Part shown: positions 46,815 to 57,855 of the stretch, one piece after another
How the letters are laid out: every line of letters starts with the position of its first letter
Position numbering within the stretch: position 1 is the stretch's first letter
Source: Salticus scenicus
Lineage: Eukaryota > Arthropoda > Arachnida > Araneae > Salticidae
DNA: 64,000 nt
Direction: 5' to 3'
NCBI GenBank assembly: GCA_963930645.1
Contig: OZ005650.1
Coordinates: 64,918,718 to 64,982,717, forward strand
The notes under the pieces: generated by a model
Databases searched by the model: none
Told to the model about the DNA's origin: nothing
What the model saw: only the letters and a program-made list of their open reading frames with translations
Program-made: the position numbers and the translations under genes

Positions 46815-46887
46815 GCCTGTATAGCTCAATTGGTAGAGCCTTGACCTTGTAAGTCAAAGATCCGGGGTTCTACTCCCGGTCCAGGCA
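46815..46887 (+). tRNA. tRNA-like sequence, anticodon TGT (probable pseudo-tRNA-Thr)
   Basis: This is the mirror partner of 46652-46724, with the same D and anticodon arms. The acceptor is GCCTGTA with TCCAGGC (one mismatch). The T loop is changed to GTTCTACTC, which breaks the B box. It is less likely to be transcribed than its partner. Confidence 0.5.
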
Positions 46888-46928
46888 TTATTTTCTTTCA
46901 GTCGGAAAAATAAAATTTCAATAAATAT

Positions 46929-48152
46929 GATTTTCTTCCAATCAGTTGATTGCGTGATTTTAATAAAAATGATATATAATAGTTATTTACTATATATATA
47001 TTTTTTTTAAACAAAATGCATATGCTTCAGTGATATCTTTTGTTACTGTTTAATTAATAGTTAAAAGAAAAAAGAATGTGTAACAAGTATTTTCTTATAC
47101 TTCTTTTTCAGATTGGTGTGATAATGCAGAATGTGGATGGATTTGTTTGTTGCCCTTTTAAGTAAGGGCAAATGTATAGGCCTTAGCCTATATTAGTATA
47201 AAGTTTCCTTTACTATACTATGCTAATTAATTAATGTCTAAATGATTACTGGTAAATACTAAAGATATTTTTTCTTTTAATGGTACACTCTATGAGTGAT
47301 GTTATTTTCAATGAAGATTTTTCTTTTCACACAAAATTTGTCTAAAATATTTTAAACAATCGTGAGATGTACTTAGTAGGATTTGTTCATGTTGTTTAGT
47401 TATATATAGACCCTATAAATTTTTTAGTTGTATTTTTATGATAAAAACAACTTTCTCATTTCTCAAAACTTTAATTTCCAATTTTATGCTAATATGCCTA
47501 TAAAATTAGATATTTTCTTTGATTTTTTTTTAATGAATAAAAATGCTTAAAATGTAACTTAAAATTATGTATGTATAGGGATGGCTATTCATATTACACT
47601 TTTTCTAAACATAGTATAATACTATTATTGGGGGATGGGAGGGGGAGTCTTTTTTTCTGGTAGAAATGCTCAATATTAAATTCATTCATAAAGTGTTTAA
47701 ATAGTATTTAATGTTTAAACTTTTGATATGAATAAGACCTAGACATTTTAATGATAAGAGTATTTTTACTTCCGAAAAGCATTTTCATCTGTAGAATTTT
47801 AAAATATGACTGGTTCTTTATTTAAATTAAAATTGAAGCGTAGCACAAATATTTTATAGGTGCATTAGATTAAAATTATTTTGGGAAAGAAAAATGAAAA
47901 AAAGAAAGTAAAACAAACAATGTGTCATATTTTTCTACTATATGATTCACTCTTGAATTATATTGTTAAATTGAAATGTATAATTCTAAGATACAAATAT
48001 CTATATTTCTGTAATAATTATATCTTTGCATAATGTTACAGATATGTATAAAACTATTTTAAATTTTTTGGTGGGGGGAAAAAAAAGGTTTTAAACACAA
48101 AATGTGCTATTTGAAAAAGTTATGAGTACTTTAACCGGTAATATTTATAAAG
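46929..48152. other. AT-rich non-coding stretch
   Basis: A pyrimidine-rich acceptor-like site ends at 47111 and is followed by a short open stretch (see findings). No other feature is recognised. Confidence 0.35.
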
Positions 48153-48867
48153 AATGGGCTCTTCCCACCATCGTCTGCTCAATCACGTGATAGAGGAAAA
48201 CGAATAATCGAATTCAATTAAATATTGTTCTTAAGAACAAAAGTGTTAATATTTAATATAAAATAAAATAAAAGTAATATTGTGCATTTGTAAACAGTAG
48301 AATAATTGTATTTGTAAATTTAATAAATTTTAAAAAACACTTTATGTGTTTATTTATTTTCACCTGTAAGAATCGATTTTTGTATGTTTTTGTGTAACTG
48401 TTACATTAACTGATCTAGCAATAAATAATAGCTTGTTCTTGTGGAATGTTTATGGATTATAATTTGAAATTTTAAAATGTTTTAATTTAATTTAATTGCA
48501 TAAAGGTGTTACAACAAGTTAATTAACTTAGTTACTAGTCTAAATGGATTTACGCAGTACGATATTGCACTGTCACTGATTTAAGTATAAAAAATCAGAG
48601 TATTTAACATGCTCTTCATGAACATCAATGACAAATATAAACTAAATGATGATTGCAAATGTATACAGCAAACAAAAGATGATGAATAATGATATAAAAT
48701 GGATTATAAATGATGATGTATAAAAAAAATAACACAGATTAAATACGATTGATCAAAAATAAGAATAGAAAATGTTATTTCAGCAATCACTCTAGATAAA
48801 CAAAACTTCGTCTGCTATTTCTTTTCCCTCTATCTGGTGACCTCTGACGTCAGGTGGGAAGAGCCCA
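48153..48867. mobile_element. Unclassified terminal-inverted-repeat element
   Basis: AATGGGCTCTTCCCACC at 48153 is matched exactly by the inverse GGTGGGAAGAGCCCATT ending at 48869. Further inside, GATAGAGGAAAA and TTTTCCCTCTATC also pair. No target duplication is clear. There is no coding sequence. Confidence 0.6.
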
Positions 48868-48869
48868 TT

Positions 48870-49871
48870 GGGAGTCATTTTGTATTTATTAACAAAAAAC
48901 TTTTTAAAATTTTAGTTTATGTAATTTTCAACAAGTTTAAATTAAAAATTTAAATTCTTTTTGTATAAAACAATGTTGTTTATTAGTTTATTTTTAATAT
49001 TGAGAGGAGCTTGGCATACTATTACTTTATGACATTTTAGTTTTAATGTGATCCTATGCACGCTTCATTCTGATTTGAGGAGGTACAAAAAAAAATTTAT
49101 ATATTGGCTTTATTTTTATACTGTTTTTTATTGCCAGCCAATTTAAACCATGTGCAACAATTTTTATGCAAACATTTATAAGCCATCTAAAAAAGCATAA
49201 TAAATTCATGTTATATTGCAAAAAAAAAAGCATTTTAGCTTTTGAACAGAATACAACCACCATCCTGTTTAATAATAATAAATCCTTAATTTTTATTAAT
49301 CACATTACTTATTTTTATAGTTTTGCAGTTAGCTGACTATTAATGTGTCGCTAACTTACTAATTTTTAGATGTACAATTTCATTTATTCATTTATTTTAC
49401 TTTTTTTTTTTTTTAATTATTATTTTTGTATATAGTAGTAGATTATACACAGTGTGAATTTAAAGCTTTTTAAAATGATTCATCTGTTAGACTTTCCAGT
49501 TAATTTAGATTTAATCATTTTCCTAATGTGAATAATTTTTATCTGAGCGAAATTGGCACAAATTTCTATGAAAAAAAAAAAAAAAAAAAATGCACAAATA
49601 GTCATGCATTATAAACTATATATTGATAAAAACCTTTTTGATATCTGTTTTTATATGTCGTATAAAAAGTTTAAAGTCAGACTAACATATCTTTTTTAAA
49701 TGATCAAATGAAAAAGCAAACAGTATTAATCGAATGACTTTAATAAATTTTAATGATTTTTATACAATTACACTTATTAAAAAAAAAAAAAAAAAAAGTC
49801 TAACTAGGTATACTTTATTAAGATCCTCTTTAAGGAATGATCATTGAACCATCATCATTGAAATTAGTGTT
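48870..49871. other. AT-rich non-coding stretch
   Basis: Several A tracts (49570-49590, 49780-49797) are present. I see nothing else. Confidence 0.35.
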
Positions 49872-49917
49872 TATGTTACTTAAATAAGTTACCTTAAATG
49901 AAATCCTTTTTAAAGAA

Positions 49918-49966
49918 CTTAGCATATAATTATTTCGGGTACTCTGTACCCATCTTCGGTACCAAG
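49918..49966 (-). ncRNA. Hammerhead ribozyme-like motif
   Basis: On the - strand helix I is CTTGGTA with TGCTAAG (7 pairs, two wobbles). The first box is CCGAAGA, so the usual U4 is C. Helix II is a perfect GGGTAC/GTACCC with an AGA loop. GAAA follows, then a two-pair helix III with an AATT loop, and U-A at the cleavage step. Structure is well kept. The C at position 4 would be expected to reduce activity. Confidence 0.6.
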
Positions 49967-50027
49967 TGCAAAAACGTCGTTCTTCTGTTGATTCATGGTG
50001 TCGTGGTGTACATGTTTTCACTTCACT

Positions 50028-50588
50028 TCACTTTCCAGTCGATTCGGTTTCTTGTATAAACTGCTGCCATACAGCCGGAATGATGCAGTGCTCTCGGTCG
50101 TTGTTGGCTTGATTGTTAGTTATTATTTCGATGGACTCCCGTTTTGGTGCGTAGTTGTGATTATTATATGGGGCTATTTTATTAATATTAATGGAGTTAA
50201 TGTTAATCGGGTTAGTATTGTGGATGGAAGAGAAAGTGGTGGAAGATTTTCCAAATTTTAGGTCAGCGCAGTGTTCTTTTTCACAATTGTTAATCCTGTG
50301 TTTCGTCATACCTATGTAACTAGCTTTTTACCCGTTGGTGTGTTCGAAATTTATTTTATAGATTCCTGCGGTGGATTTGTGGTGGATAGTATCTTTTTCA
50401 TTACGAATATGCTGAAAAATATTTTTATTTGGTTTGATCAGAATATTTACGTTTAGATTTTTACTTTTAGCTTCGTTTTTTATTTTTATGCTAGCACCAT
50501 TACCAAAGGGGATGAAGGTAGTAAAGTTGGATTTGGATTTTTGGGCATTGTTAATTTTATTCAAGGTTTTTTATGTGTTTTTTATAAA
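50028..50588 (-). pseudogene. Penelope-like GIY-YIG endonuclease fragment
   Basis: The frame reads from about 50564 down. It has an Asn/Lys-rich linker (FTTFIPFGNGASIKI, NILIKPNKNIFQHI, NEKDTIHHKSTAGIYKI) of the sort that joins reverse transcriptase to endonuclease in Penelope-like elements. Next come the GIYKI half and, 14 codons on, SYIGMTKHRI, the YIG half of the nuclease. An in-frame TAA lies between them at 50328-50330. RESIEI and a Trp (AVWQQFI) follow before the stop near 50028. In intact elements this nuclease nicks DNA to prime reverse transcription. With the stop and no reverse transcriptase, the copy is dead. The frame continues open past the stop into the hammerhead at 49966. Confidence 0.82.
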
Positions 50589-50634
50589 GGTTTTTATGCG
50601 TTTTGACAATCAATAGAAGAAGGATGTTTTTGCA

Positions 50635-50683
50635 CTTGGCACCGAAGATGGGTACGAAGTACCCGAAATAATTATGTGCTAAG
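50635..50683 (+). ncRNA. Hammerhead ribozyme-like motif (inverted partner)
   Basis: This has the same fold as 49918-49966: helix I CTTGGCA with TGCTAAG, box CCGAAGA, helix II GGGTAC/GTACCC with GAA loop, GAAA, and the AATT loop. The base at the cleavage step is G, which is not permitted in active hammerheads. Helix I has C-G where the partner has U-G. Confidence 0.58.
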
Positions 50684-50735
50684 TTCTTTAAAAAGGATTT
50701 TATTTAAGGTAATTTATTTAAGTAATATAAAAATA

Positions 50736-51350
50736 ATATTTTCTTAATAAAGTTTAATTAGTGTTTGTGTTTATTCTATGAAAAATTGCCTTTTCTTTTT
50801 CTTTTTAAAAACTAACACTGGAAAATCTGACATATGAATGCTTCAAGTTGAAATATTTTTCTGCAAGTATTTAATATTTTTAACCATTTTTCCTGCATTA
50901 TCATCTGAGATCATGACTTACAATTTAAGAAGCACTAGTTTAGAATCTGTTATCTGTACTGTTCTAAGATATAAAGTTCCAACATGATAAAATATATATC
51001 TGAGCTAAAAAGTTCATATAAGAATGTTTTTTAAAAAGTGCTTCATTTTTCATATCTATATCATTGAATGTCCAAATTTGTCTACTAATACTGCGATTTT
51101 GGAAATAAATCTGTGTATGATCTTGTAAATGATTAAAGGCTGCACACTGTACAGTTTGATTGTGCATTTTTTTAAACTGCCACTGAAATTAGTTAAGTTA
51201 TAGCTTGCAGATTAAATTTTTGATATACCTATAGCTATGCAAGATAAGTTTAGATATAAAGTTTTGTATTTTAGTATCATATACTGATGTTCTTACTTTT
51301 AGAACATAGAAGTAAAAGTTTAGTCTATAAATAGAATTTTAGATGTTTGA
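50736..51350. other. AT-rich non-coding stretch
   Basis: No feature is recognised. Confidence 0.3.
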
Positions 51351-51707
51351 AGGCTCTATGACACAACAATTTTTTGGACAATTTTTGAGTTCTCAATTTG
51401 AGCCAGACTCTGTGTTTAATAAGAGTTGAGAGCACAATAAAAAAATTTCTGGCTAAACAGGAAAAAGTTGTTCCTTTTGAGCAATTTCTCCTATGATTAA
51501 CCGTTTAGAAGAAAGATCTTTATGTGCTCCAAGAAAAGAACAATAAACATGTGTGCGTTCATATATTATGAACACTGTAAAAACTAGTTTTTGGGCAATC
51601 TTTGACTTAACAATTGCAATCTTCTTTCAGACTTCTGCTTCCAGAAATTGGAGGAAAAATTGGCTCAAACAAAAATTGCACGAGAGGTTGTTGTCTGTAG
51701 TAGCACC
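51351..51707. mobile_element. Short inverted-repeat element (MITE-like)
   Basis: The left ACACAACAATTTTTTGGACAATTTTTG and the right end read inward, ACAACAACCTCTCGTGCAATTTTTG, are related; key shared parts are ACAACAA and CAATTTTTG. TGAGCC follows on both sides. Class and exact ends are not certain. Confidence 0.4.
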
Positions 51708-51740
51708 ATTAGAAAAATAACATAGATTATTTTTTTTTTT

Positions 51741-51771
<31 letters not shown>

Positions 51772-52697
51772 GACATTAAGTTAATATTTTTTTCATTACA
51801 TGAAATGTATTAATGTTTCACAATTTTTGCATTTGATACATTTTAATTGTTATTTTACTAATCATTTTTGTTGTACAATATTTATTGGTAGCATTTTTTT
51901 TTTATCATACACTATTCATCTTGCCTTTTCACCTAAATATTTATTGTTATTTCTGTAATATATAGGTAGTTTTTTTTTTTTTTTTTTTTCCTTGCTGAGT
52001 TATGTTTGCCATTTGTCAGTATGTAGACAATCACACTATATAAGTGTATTTATACAACTTTGTTGAAAGTGCATATTTTTATCTTTGTATATGAGTATGT
52101 CCCACCCTCTTTTTTTTTATATATATAGTTTTACTCTTTATTTGTAGTTCAAACAGTGGTATTTGTATATGCTGGTCAGTTTTTTAGATTTCACATTCCA
52201 TAGGTGTTAAAATGTCGTCTTATATTCGCATATATGTTTAGTATATTGAAAGTCGTATTTCATTGGTTTGGCTTACTTGTTTCAATTGTACTTGTTCCTT
52301 ATTTAATTGTAAATGCTTTGATGACTGAATGTATAAGTACTTAAATTATATTTTTACCATTTAGATGTTAGATAGGGATATTTTCTGTATCCTCTTCACT
52401 TATTCTTATCTGCAGATTTGCAAGATAGGTAGTATTCTTCTATGAGAAAGTGCAAGAAATGTAGTGATATTTAAAAATCACTTGAAGCTTCAGACATGAA
52501 TTTATTTTTTCACTCACTCAGCAGCAATCTTCCAACTTATTCAAAATGGTTCTTCTAGTCTTAACTTTGTAATTGTATAGACAAAATAATGCATGCTTTG
52601 ACAAGTTGTCTTTTTAATGATATATACACTGTGTAAAATGTATTGCTTAGGAGATATTGTATGTGTTAAAAACGATTCTTCCTAAATAAAAAGAAAA
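51708..52697. other. AT-rich non-coding stretch with (TC)n
   Basis: (CT)n at about 51741-51770 and a T tract at 51970-51990 are present. No gene is seen. Confidence 0.35.
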
Positions 52698-52699
52698 TA

Positions 52700-53535
52700 C
52701 AGTATAGGATCCGCTATCCAGAAAGCTTGGGACCTGGCATATTCTGTATAAGGGGTTTTTCCATAATTCGGAACACTTTATTATATGTATAAAAATGGTA
52801 CAAAATAATTTCATGAATAGCAGTGATAAACATGAATAATATATATGTAAACACTTTACCTGTATATTTGTTCATTTAATAAATTATTTCTGCAAAATGA
52901 AAAACATTCTTAATTGGAATTTTAAACTATAAATAATAACAGTTATAATAAATAAACATATATAAAATTTAATTTTGGACCTGAGAGTATAAAATCCTTT
53001 CATTGGGATTTTGCAAGCATTTCTATGGTTTTTTTTCTTTTTTTTGCTTATAGTGTATGTGTCTCTGATACTAATTGTTCATAAATGTTTCAAATATTTT
53101 TAGCACATAATGCTAAATATCTTATGAAATGAATTCTAAAAATAATGGAAATTAATAAAAACTATTTAAAATTTGTATAACAATTGGGACTTCATGCATG
53201 CGACCTGAGTTCAAGGATAAAATTCATCTGCTATTGGGCACTTTAAGAAGTATGTGTTATTAATGTTTATCTATTAAAAAATATCATAAAAATTCATTAC
53301 CTAACCTAAATTTGCAAAATTTTCAGTAACTATTTGGACAATTTTGTGCTCACTCTATTTCCCCAGAATAACACTGTAGCATTAAAGAAAGTAGGTTGTA
53401 AAACTATACTTCTGACCACTGCTATTGTATAACTTTAAATTTTACAATAGTTAAAAATTTTGGTAGTTGGCCTTTTGCATTCTGGTTTTCAGAGCATTCT
53501 GGATAATGGGTTTCTGGATAACGGATCTTATACTG
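52700..53535. mobile_element. pogo/Tigger-like MITE
   Basis: The left CAGTATAGGATCCGCTATCC and right (read inward) CAGTATAAGATCCGTTATCC are followed by AGAAA on both sides. TA lies at 52698-52699 and 53536-53537. At 836 bp it has no transposase. Confidence 0.8.
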
Positions 53536-53537
53536 TA

Positions 53538-53596
53538 CTCATTAAAAATTTTATTTTCATGGTTTTTTTTTTTTTTTTTTCTTTTTACCAGTTTGG

Positions 53597-53633
<37 letters not shown>

Positions 53634-54269
53634 TTTTCTACCGCATTATGAATATTAGTTTTTTGAACACTCGTGTAATTGTACCATGCAATTACTATTA
53701 CATTCTGTTCATAAATAATTTTAAAGTATCAAAAAAGTACTTTTTTTTTTTACAAGATTGAACATGATAGTACATTAATGTTTAAAGTTTACTTTTTTTT
53801 CATACTTAAGTTTAATCCTATATTGTATTTCAAGCTTGGAAATAATGTAATTATATTTCTATACGAAAGAGTGGTTGCATATATTTCTCTTTTGCAATTT
53901 GCTTTCATAACATTGTGATATAGTATCATAAATACTTGTGTTATAAATAATGCGTTGAATTAAAAATTTACTTGATTTATACTTTTCTTCTGCACAAATA
54001 TTGTTTATTGAATAAAATCTTTTTCTTTTTAAAAAATTTTTTCTTTTATTAATTTATTTTATTTAGTGTAACAGTTTCAAATTTTTTAATTTATATTTTT
54101 TTTATCTTTTATGATAATATATTAAGAAGTAATACTGGAATATATCACATTAAGTCTTTTCAATATTATTACAAATTTCTTGTCTCTGGCAACCAAAGCT
54201 CATATTATTTTATGGAGAAATTCATTAAGAGATATTACCTAATCTCTCTCTCTCTTTTTTTTTTTTTTT
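53538..54269. other. AT-rich non-coding stretch
   Basis: T then A homopolymers lie at 53563-53580 and 53601-53631. Nothing else is recognised. Confidence 0.35.
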
Positions 54270-54545
54270 TTTTTTTAATTCTGTTTTCACATTCAGAAAA
54301 TTCACAACTGTTAAATTTGTTCTAGTTTTTTAAAATTATTTAAATTTTTACTATTTCATTTTTAAATTATAAAGTGTAAAAAAATTCATTTAATTTTTTT
54401 TTTTTTTTTTAACTCCCGTGTAAGATATCAAAAATTAAAATGAGATTTTGGAGAAAAAAGAATAATTTTGTTAATAAATTTTCCCATAGCATTGGCTATC
54501 AGTGACAATAAGTAGAGAGTGAGTCCTCTTGTTCAAGCATGAATG
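54270..54545. mobile_element. Decayed copy of the TTAA palindromic MITE
   Basis: TTCTGTTTTCACATTCAG at the left and TTTTCCCATAGCATTGGC...AGTCCTCTTG at the right match the better copy just downstream, but the interior is diverged and the ends are lost. Confidence 0.5.
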
Positions 54546-54563
54546 ATAAACTTTTTCTCTTAA

Positions 54564-54990
54564 CGGCCCTCTTCATTTACCATTGCCGGAAGCCCGAGCT
54601 AATGTTATTCTATGGGGAAATTTTCTTTACAAATAACTTATTAACTAATACATATTTTTAAATTCTGTTTTCACATTCAGAAAATTCCCATCTGTTAAAT
54701 TGATGGACCTTTTTTAAAAATATATTTTTTTAATATTCTATTTCGAAATGAAATTGCAAAATGAAAAAAATTCACATATTGAAAATTCGTATTTTGCAAC
54801 TTCAAAATAAAATATATAAAATTAAAAAAATATATTTTTAAAAAGGTCTGTCAATTTAACAGCTGGGAATTTTCAGAATGCGAAAACAGAATTTAAAAAC
54901 ATGTATTAGTTAATGAGTTATTTGTAAAGAAAAATTTCCCATAGAATAACATTAGCTTCGGCTTCCAGCGGCGGTGAGTGAAGAGGGCCC
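54564..54990. mobile_element. Palindromic TTAA-flanked MITE, 427 bp
   Basis: TTAA lies at 54560-54563 and 54991-54994. The ends are CGGCCCTCTTCA and, read inward, GGGCCCTCTTCA. The whole element is one imperfect palindrome, with GCCGGAAGCCCGAGCTAATG-like sequence at the left mirrored by CATTAGCTTCGGCTTCCAGC-like sequence at the right. TTAA suggests piggyBac mobilisation. It has no coding sequence. Confidence 0.8.
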
Positions 54991-54994
54991 TTAA

Positions 54995-55812
54995 GTTATT
55001 ATGTGTATAATCTTGTTAACAAGCAGTCATATGTAAGTTTCTTTAAATGGTTATTGAGATCTATCTATTGCTTTTTGTAAAGCTTCCACATAGGAAATTT
55101 TACAATGGGAAAAAGAAAAAAATGTAAATAAAAATATTTTTACACAGTGTTTATACTTACTAATGTTTTAGAGTTTTTGAATATATAATTTTTTTCTTTA
55201 TGTGGCAAATGCTAAAGATATTTTTACCAGCATAATTCAAATTGCTTCAGAATATTTCTGTTATTTTAAGTAATATTTAGATGTTAGTTAAACTTGATAG
55301 TTTTAAAGTATATTAACATAAAGCTCTTTTTTACTGATTCACAAAGTCAATATAGGTCTGCCACGAATTGTGTGGAATTTTGGCAAGCATCCAATAAAGA
55401 ATAATCCTCTGATTTTGATTTAATATGGGTGAAAAAAAAAGGGGGGGGGAGTGGATTTGTTTCTAATCTATTTTTGTTCTCATCACCTCATTGTGCTTTA
55501 TTTGCTTTGGAGTAATTTTATTTACACGCTTCCCATTTTAAATATTTATATTTTGATTTATTTATTTCAGTATTAATCTTATTTAAATTCACAAACTAAA
55601 ATTAAATGTAAATTTTTATCTGCAGCAAAATAATGTAATGTGTAGACATTATACAAATAAAATTGTATTGCTCTAATTATTATTTTATTTATAAATAATT
55701 AAAATATATCTATATATTTATTGTTGTATTATGTTAAGTTTCAAAAAATTATTATTTAAACTTAATTATAGTTACTTAAAAGTTTTAAATTGAAATTTCC
55801 TAAATTACTAAA
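54995..55812. other. AT-rich non-coding stretch
   Basis: A G tract lies at about 55441-55449. No gene or repeat ends are seen. Confidence 0.3.
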
Positions 55813-55927
55813 TAAATACATAGAGAAATGGCCTACTTGGAAATTTGCTGCATAAACTTCCTGGTGCGGACCGCACCAAGAAGTTTATGCAGCAAATTTC
55901 CAAGTAAGCCATTTCTCTATGTATTTA
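55813..55927. repeat. Hairpin-forming palindrome, 57 bp arms
   Basis: Arms 55813-55869 and 55871-55927 pair with two mismatches visible, around a single A. The centre reads GGTGCGG-A-CCGCACC, unusually GC-rich for the region. No open frame. It could be a tiny fold-back element or a small-RNA hairpin. Confidence 0.85.
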
Positions 55928-57855
55928 CTTAATTATAGTTATTATAGTTTTCTGATTCAATCAAATTTATCCATAAGCCTTTATCATACAACAGAAGATT
56001 ATTTATTTATTTATTTATTATTTAGTTATTTTTTAAAATATATTAACTGAGTTGTAAATAGTCATGCTTTCCTCAAGTCTGACTTTAACAACTGTTACTT
56101 AATCGGCTCTCCTGTTTCCACCACCAAACTGGGTGTTTTCTTTCCACACAATACGGGGTAGGGTAGTATTTATATTGTAGCTTTTCCAAGTTTTTCTAAT
56201 TTAAATCAAATAATAATAATAATAAAACACATTTATTTAATTATTATTTATGTTGTAAAATTATTTTTAATGCTTTTAAATCTTTTTTTTTTTTTGCTTT
56301 AATTGTGGTAAAAACTGAGTGTCTGGGACCATTTGTAAAAAGTTATTGTATAATTTGTGTATATTTATTCGTCAATAATTTTGCATCAGTTCGATTTTTT
56401 GCACATGTATCTGTATATTTTAATCATCTGATGTGTGAATATTCATGAATGAATGGTTTATATTATTGTTATGTGTTTACAAAAATTCTGAGATTTATTT
56501 TCTAATTAAAATGTACTCCACCGACATTTCTGCAACAGTTGATGTTTTAAGATTAGTTTATATAGTTTTTAAGTTCAAAAACTTGAAAACTTGTTTAAAA
56601 ATAAAAGCAAATAAAATTTTGTTTTGTTTTTTATATATATTGTTGTTCTTTATTTATTTATCAACCAAACATAACGTTGCCTTATCAATGTCTATGGGTT
56701 GGGGACAAAATCTCGTGGGGACAAAATATCACCTACAAAGATGAATGCAAAGCAAAAAGGAGTTGATAATTATTAATAATGTTGTATAAAATTTCATGAA
56801 AACACGTACCTTAGTCAGAACACTGACATACAGACAAACCTACCGCAAAAATTATTATAAATTTTGCTTAAAAGAGTTTTAAAACTATGTTTATTAATTT
56901 TGTCAAGATTAATCATAATATAATCAGTCGTGCTTATCAGTTTTTAAATTTTTAATTTAGATTTGTGAACAGTGTTCAGCTTTGATGTCAACAGTGATGT
57001 ACAATATTTTAAAAGTGTATTTTGAATGGTGAAAAGCAAATGATAAAGTAACTCAAATATAGATAAAATAGTGAAATTCCACTCTATGATATATATATGC
57101 CCTGTGTCCCCTTCCAGAGATCCCGCGTAATACAAATTCAAATTTTTAAATAGATCATATTACTTTTTTAATAGCAATATTTTGTCCGGATCCCAATGTC
57201 TACATAAATTTGCATAGTAGTTAAAGAATTCTGTCTAGAAATCATATTAATGAGTAATGAATATTCATTAAAATTGTATCATAAGCAGGTGGCCATAAAA
57301 TAACTTTCCCTATTTTGCGGTATCTGCAGCTAAAACTGGAGAATGAAATGAAATCAGATTACATACAGAGTAGTAGAAGACATGGGGAGATGATCTCCGT
57401 TAAGAAAATAAAATAGTACCAATTGTCACAATATGGAAGATTTCGGTGCTGCTGTTATGTGCACACTATGAAATTTGCACAATCAAGGTTGATTATGCAA
57501 CTTTTTTTAGTGCATACATGATTTTGGAGCTGTTGGAAGTTAAAAAAAAGTTAATACATACAAGGATTGCACAGAAAATGGATTATGTAAAATTTTATTA
57601 ATGTTCAAATAAAAATGCACATGCAGAAATGAATGACATGCAGTATTAAGCCCAAAGGAAAATTGCCTCCAAGACCACATGCAGTATGTGCAAATTTACA
57701 TAATCGAAGTAGATTATGCTAATTTCAAATTACATACATAACAGATGTGTCAAAGCAGTGGACAGAGAATTTCAATATTATAACAAGAAAACAGCAAAAG
57801 TAAATTTTGAACTGTTGAAATAAATTGTTATTATAGTGTAAAAAACACACATATG
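55928..57855. other. AT-rich non-coding stretch
   Basis: GGTGGCCATAAAATAACTTT at about 57290 resembles a mariner end, without partner. No gene is recognised. Confidence 0.3.

Larger units (their letters stand above)
46611..46928. repeat. Palindromic tRNA-derived element
   Basis: Two tRNA-like sequences face outward. They share outer flanks ATATTTATTGAAATTTTATT and TTTTTCCGACTGA, in inverted order, and inner flanks rich in CTCAGACAA/TTGTCTGAG. The arms are about 140 bp. They differ at several positions, so this is not a recent exact copy. Confidence 0.85.
49872..50735 (-). mobile_element. Penelope-like retroelement fragment between inverted hammerhead ends
   Basis: About 104 bp at 49872-49975 is repeated in inverted form at 50632-50735, including GGTACCGAAGATGGGTAC-like sequence and CTTAGCA.ATAATTATTTC. 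Between them the - strand encodes the C-terminal linker and GIY-YIG endonuclease of a Penelope-like element. The reverse transcriptase is absent and is replaced by the second, inverted end. Inverted terminal repeats are known in this class. Confidence 0.8.

Noticed and set aside
46652..46887. Pair of functional tRNA-Thr genes
   Set aside because: Acceptor mismatches, an extra base in the T stem and a broken B box in one copy, plus shared repeat flanks, point to tRNA-derived repeats.
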